Below are positions 62,389 through 64,000 of a stretch of 64,000 nt of DNA, one piece after another. Position 1 is the first letter of the stretch, and the number at the start of each line of letters is the position of its first letter. The DNA lies in NCBI GenBank assembly GCA_963841945.1, contig CAWJFC010000028.1:496001-560000 (forward strand), read 5' to 3'. The DNA comes from Acidiflorens sp963841945. Its GTDB lineage: Bacteria; Acidobacteriota; Terriglobia; Terriglobales; Acidobacteriaceae. The notes below the pieces were generated by a model that saw only the letters and a program-made list of their open reading frames with translations, was not told the origin of the DNA and made no database searches. Made by a program: the position numbers and the translations under genes.

Positions 62389-62853
62389 CTTCTATCGCCA
62401 GTGATGAACGATAGCGAACCACAAGAACAACCCCAAGATCAACAGGAGCAACCCGCTACAGACAACCGAAACGATTGCAACGGCGGCTCTAGCCGGATGA
62501 TCGCGTGAAGCTGTTTTGCCGAGCAGGACAGAGCCGACTATCTCGGAGGCGAAGATTATGATCAGTCCGAACGTTGCGGCGACTTCACCCACCCCACCTG
62601 CGACGGCAGCCAATCCCGCAGCTTTTTCGCTCGAAATCTCGACAACGGCGCGAATGATTCCAATCGCGGATGGTACGAGAAAAAACAACAGAGGGATCCA
62701 AGTAAGGAGCAGCCCGTAGCGAAACCTCTTGTTCCGCGTGATTTCTAGGCGCTCTTCCATCGTCGCAGAATTGAAGTGTACTCCCGCTCGGCGTCAACTG
62801 ACGAAACCAGGCGATAACACTTAGAACGCCAGTCATGAGTGAAATGGGGATGT
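62365..62853. repeat. Duplicated 489-bp unit, copy 2
   Basis: Second copy of 60069-60557, same orientation, about 2.3 kb away with three unrelated genes between. Confidence 0.92.
62392..62760 (-). CDS. Small three-helix membrane protein, paralogue 2
   Basis: 122 residues, 117 of them identical to the product of 60096-60464. Substitutions are conservative and the frame is intact in both, which suggests that both copies are under selection or that the duplication is recent. Confidence 0.75.
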   Translation of the reverse strand: MEERLEITRNKRFRYGLLLTWIPLLFFLVPSAIGIIRAVVEISSEKAAGLAAVAGGVGEVAATFGLIIIFASEIVGSVLLGKTASRDHPARAAVAIVSVVCSGLLLLILGLFLWFAIVHHWR

Positions 62854-62866
62854 TACAACAACAATC
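62803..62866 (+). repeat. Array palindrome I
   Basis: Left AACCAGGCGATAACACTTAG, right ATGAGTGAAATGGGGATGTT then ACAACAACAATCG. The two arms carry separate substitutions, so pairing is weaker than in palindrome G. Confidence 0.7.
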
Positions 62867-62986
62867 GCCACCGAAACACTCTAGGTGAATGATGAAAAGC
62901 ATTTCGCATTGACTCGACGAGCCACCGGGAGGACAATGATGCCGTTTCTTGGGCTGCCCTGACCGAAGCTCCAAGGAGAGAGTTCA

Positions 62987-63529
62987 GTGAAATTGAAAAG
63001 CTTGGCGGTAATCACTCTGGTGGTATTGGGCTTCAGCTTTGCTTCGGCACAAATCGGCACGTTCTCTTTCTGGAATGCCGCTCAAGACGAGGTCTATTGT
63101 GACTACCTTATCATCACCTATAACAGCGGCGGCGTGGTTGCGGGCTATGAAAACCTGACGGATCCGCAAGAAGCAGGAGGATGCGAACTAACGGAAAATG
63201 CCGCGGCCGTGGGCTTCGACGCCACCACTCCGAATGGCGGTCAGCCAGCTCACGGCAAGGGCATTGTCGTTGGCGCCGCCCTCTACGACGCCGAATACGA
63301 TTCTTACACTGGCCTGCAGTGGACGCTGTGGCTAACTGGTAAGGCCAGCAAAGAGAACAAAAATGGAATCTTCATCGGACCATTCGGCTGGATGCGGGTT
63401 GCTGGAGCTTACACTGGAACTTACTTCGGTGACAACTATGGTTACTTGGCCGCTGGGCGTCCGGACAAGGCCAAGGTTGCAGGCCACCGGACCACTGCTG
63501 GCAAGCTGCCGAGCGAACTGAGAAAGTAA
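62987..63529 (+). CDS. Exported hypothetical protein
   Basis: 180 residues from a GTG at 62987 with AAGGAGAG eight to fifteen bases upstream. A signal peptide (KSLAVITLVVLGFSFASAQ) is followed by a Gly/Tyr-rich mature part: FSFWNAAQDEVYCDYLIITY, ALYDAEYDSYTGLQWTLWLT, GIFIGPFGWMRVAGAYTGTY. There are two cysteines. No family recognised. It lies between palindromes I and J. Confidence 0.75.
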   Translation: MKLKSLAVITLVVLGFSFASAQIGTFSFWNAAQDEVYCDYLIITYNSGGVVAGYENLTDPQEAGGCELTENAAAVGFDATTPNGGQPAHGKGIVVGAALYDAEYDSYTGLQWTLWLTGKASKENKNGIFIGPFGWMRVAGAYTGTYFGDNYGYLAAGRPDKAKVAGHRTTAGKLPSELRK

Positions 63530-63619
63530 CCAATCTCGATTGTCTGTTACCCACAGGCCGAGCGCCCGATGTCTGGGCGGCTACCTCTTGCCTCACGCGG
63601 ACGTGGCTGCGCGTAACTT

Positions 63620-63706
63620 CCGTTAACAGGCCATTTCACTCGTTGACCATTCGGTCAGTCTTGAAGCCGGGGTTCTGAGTGTAATCGCGATTTTGCAACA
63701 GTTGAG
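63620..63706 (+). repeat. Array palindrome J
   Basis: Left CGTTAACAGGCCATTTCACTC, quoted from TTAACAGGCCATTTCACTC; right GGGTTCTGAGTGTAATCGCG then ATTTTGCAACAGTTGAGG. The loop is longer than in the other copies. The end CAGTTGAGG again resembles GTTRRR. Confidence 0.75.
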
Positions 63707-63744
63707 GAAAGCCGCCCCAATAGGGGGCCAGCCACGCCGTGACG

Positions 63745-63966
63745 CTAGTGAGTTCTTCCGTGGGAAGGGTCGGTTGAAATTCCGACATCTAAGTCCACGT
63801 GCAATCGTTCAGCTTCAGCACCGGGAGGGTAACAGTTTCCATCTTTGCTGTAGTTCGCGGGACAGCCACTTGAGAACTCGACTCTGCGCGGCGACTGCGC
63901 AAACTGCCAGACATCCGCAAAGCGCACGCCGCTAGCAGCCGGGTTCGGGGGTTTGCTTGGTAACAT
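63745..63966 (-). CDS. Possible hypothetical protein near the right edge
   Basis: A 73-residue frame whose middle (EFSSGCPANYSKDGNCYPPG) reads like real protein, but the N-terminus is uncertain and a second frame nearby also ends plausibly (LYVTKQTPEPGC). It may be a frameshifted gene or one continuing outside the window. Confidence 0.3.
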   Translation of the reverse strand: MLPSKPPNPAASGVRFADVWQFAQSPRRVEFSSGCPANYSKDGNCYPPGAEAERLHVDLDVGISTDPSHGRTH

Positions 63967-64000
63967 ACAACCCGGCGAGGGCGGACACGATGCGTTGGCC

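Overview
The window reads as a stretch of GC-rich bacterial chromosome, most likely from an Acidobacteriota (Terriglobia/Koribacter-like) soil organism. This is inferred from gene content (bactofilin, an ECF sigma factor with a HEAT-repeat anti-sigma factor, a kinase-TPR protein, a DUF4097/PDZ operon, dense dispersed palindromes between genes), not from a marker gene. No rRNA, tRNA or CRISPR was recognised.

Bases 1-50600 are mostly core genome: envelope assembly (BamD, MurJ, bactofilin, PilT-like ATPase), ribulose-phosphate epimerase, the GTPase YchF, RNase R (broken), the queuosine precursor genes queD-queE-queC around a four-helix-bundle gene, a sigma/anti-sigma/DUF4097/PDZ operon followed by a TonB-type protein, a PDH E1-beta-like subunit, the rimP-nusA-infB translation operon, the MsrPQ repair pair, a large hybrid histidine kinase, the MEP-pathway pair ispD-ispF behind a YacL-type PIN-TRAM protein, and ETF-ubiquinone oxidoreductase. 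Almost every intergenic gap carries short tandem repeats (13-15 bp units) or dispersed palindromes. Three full copies of a 162-181 bp MITE-like element with CTAGTGGCCTGTCGC ends are present, and related hairpins interrupt rnr. Several genes (rnr, queD, ispF, a secreted repeat protein) are frameshifted. Because ispF is normally essential, part of this may be consensus sequence error.

From about 50695 to the right edge the character changes. A decayed peptidoglycan-binding gene is cut off, and then comes an array of about a dozen small, mostly unknown secreted, membrane or cytosolic genes plus one kinase-TPR gene. Nearly every gene boundary holds a copy of the same 60-90 bp imperfect palindrome (left arm AGGCGATTTCACTCAGAACC, right arm GAGTGAAATCGCGATTTATC followed by GCCAACT). 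The recognisable copies all face the same way, one 489-bp unit is duplicated without indels, and an IS110/IS1111-family element sits inside the right arm of one copy, as IS1111-attC elements do in integron attC sites. This looks like a gene-cassette array with non-canonical attC-like sites, and it is the most interesting feature of the window. No integrase gene is visible here.
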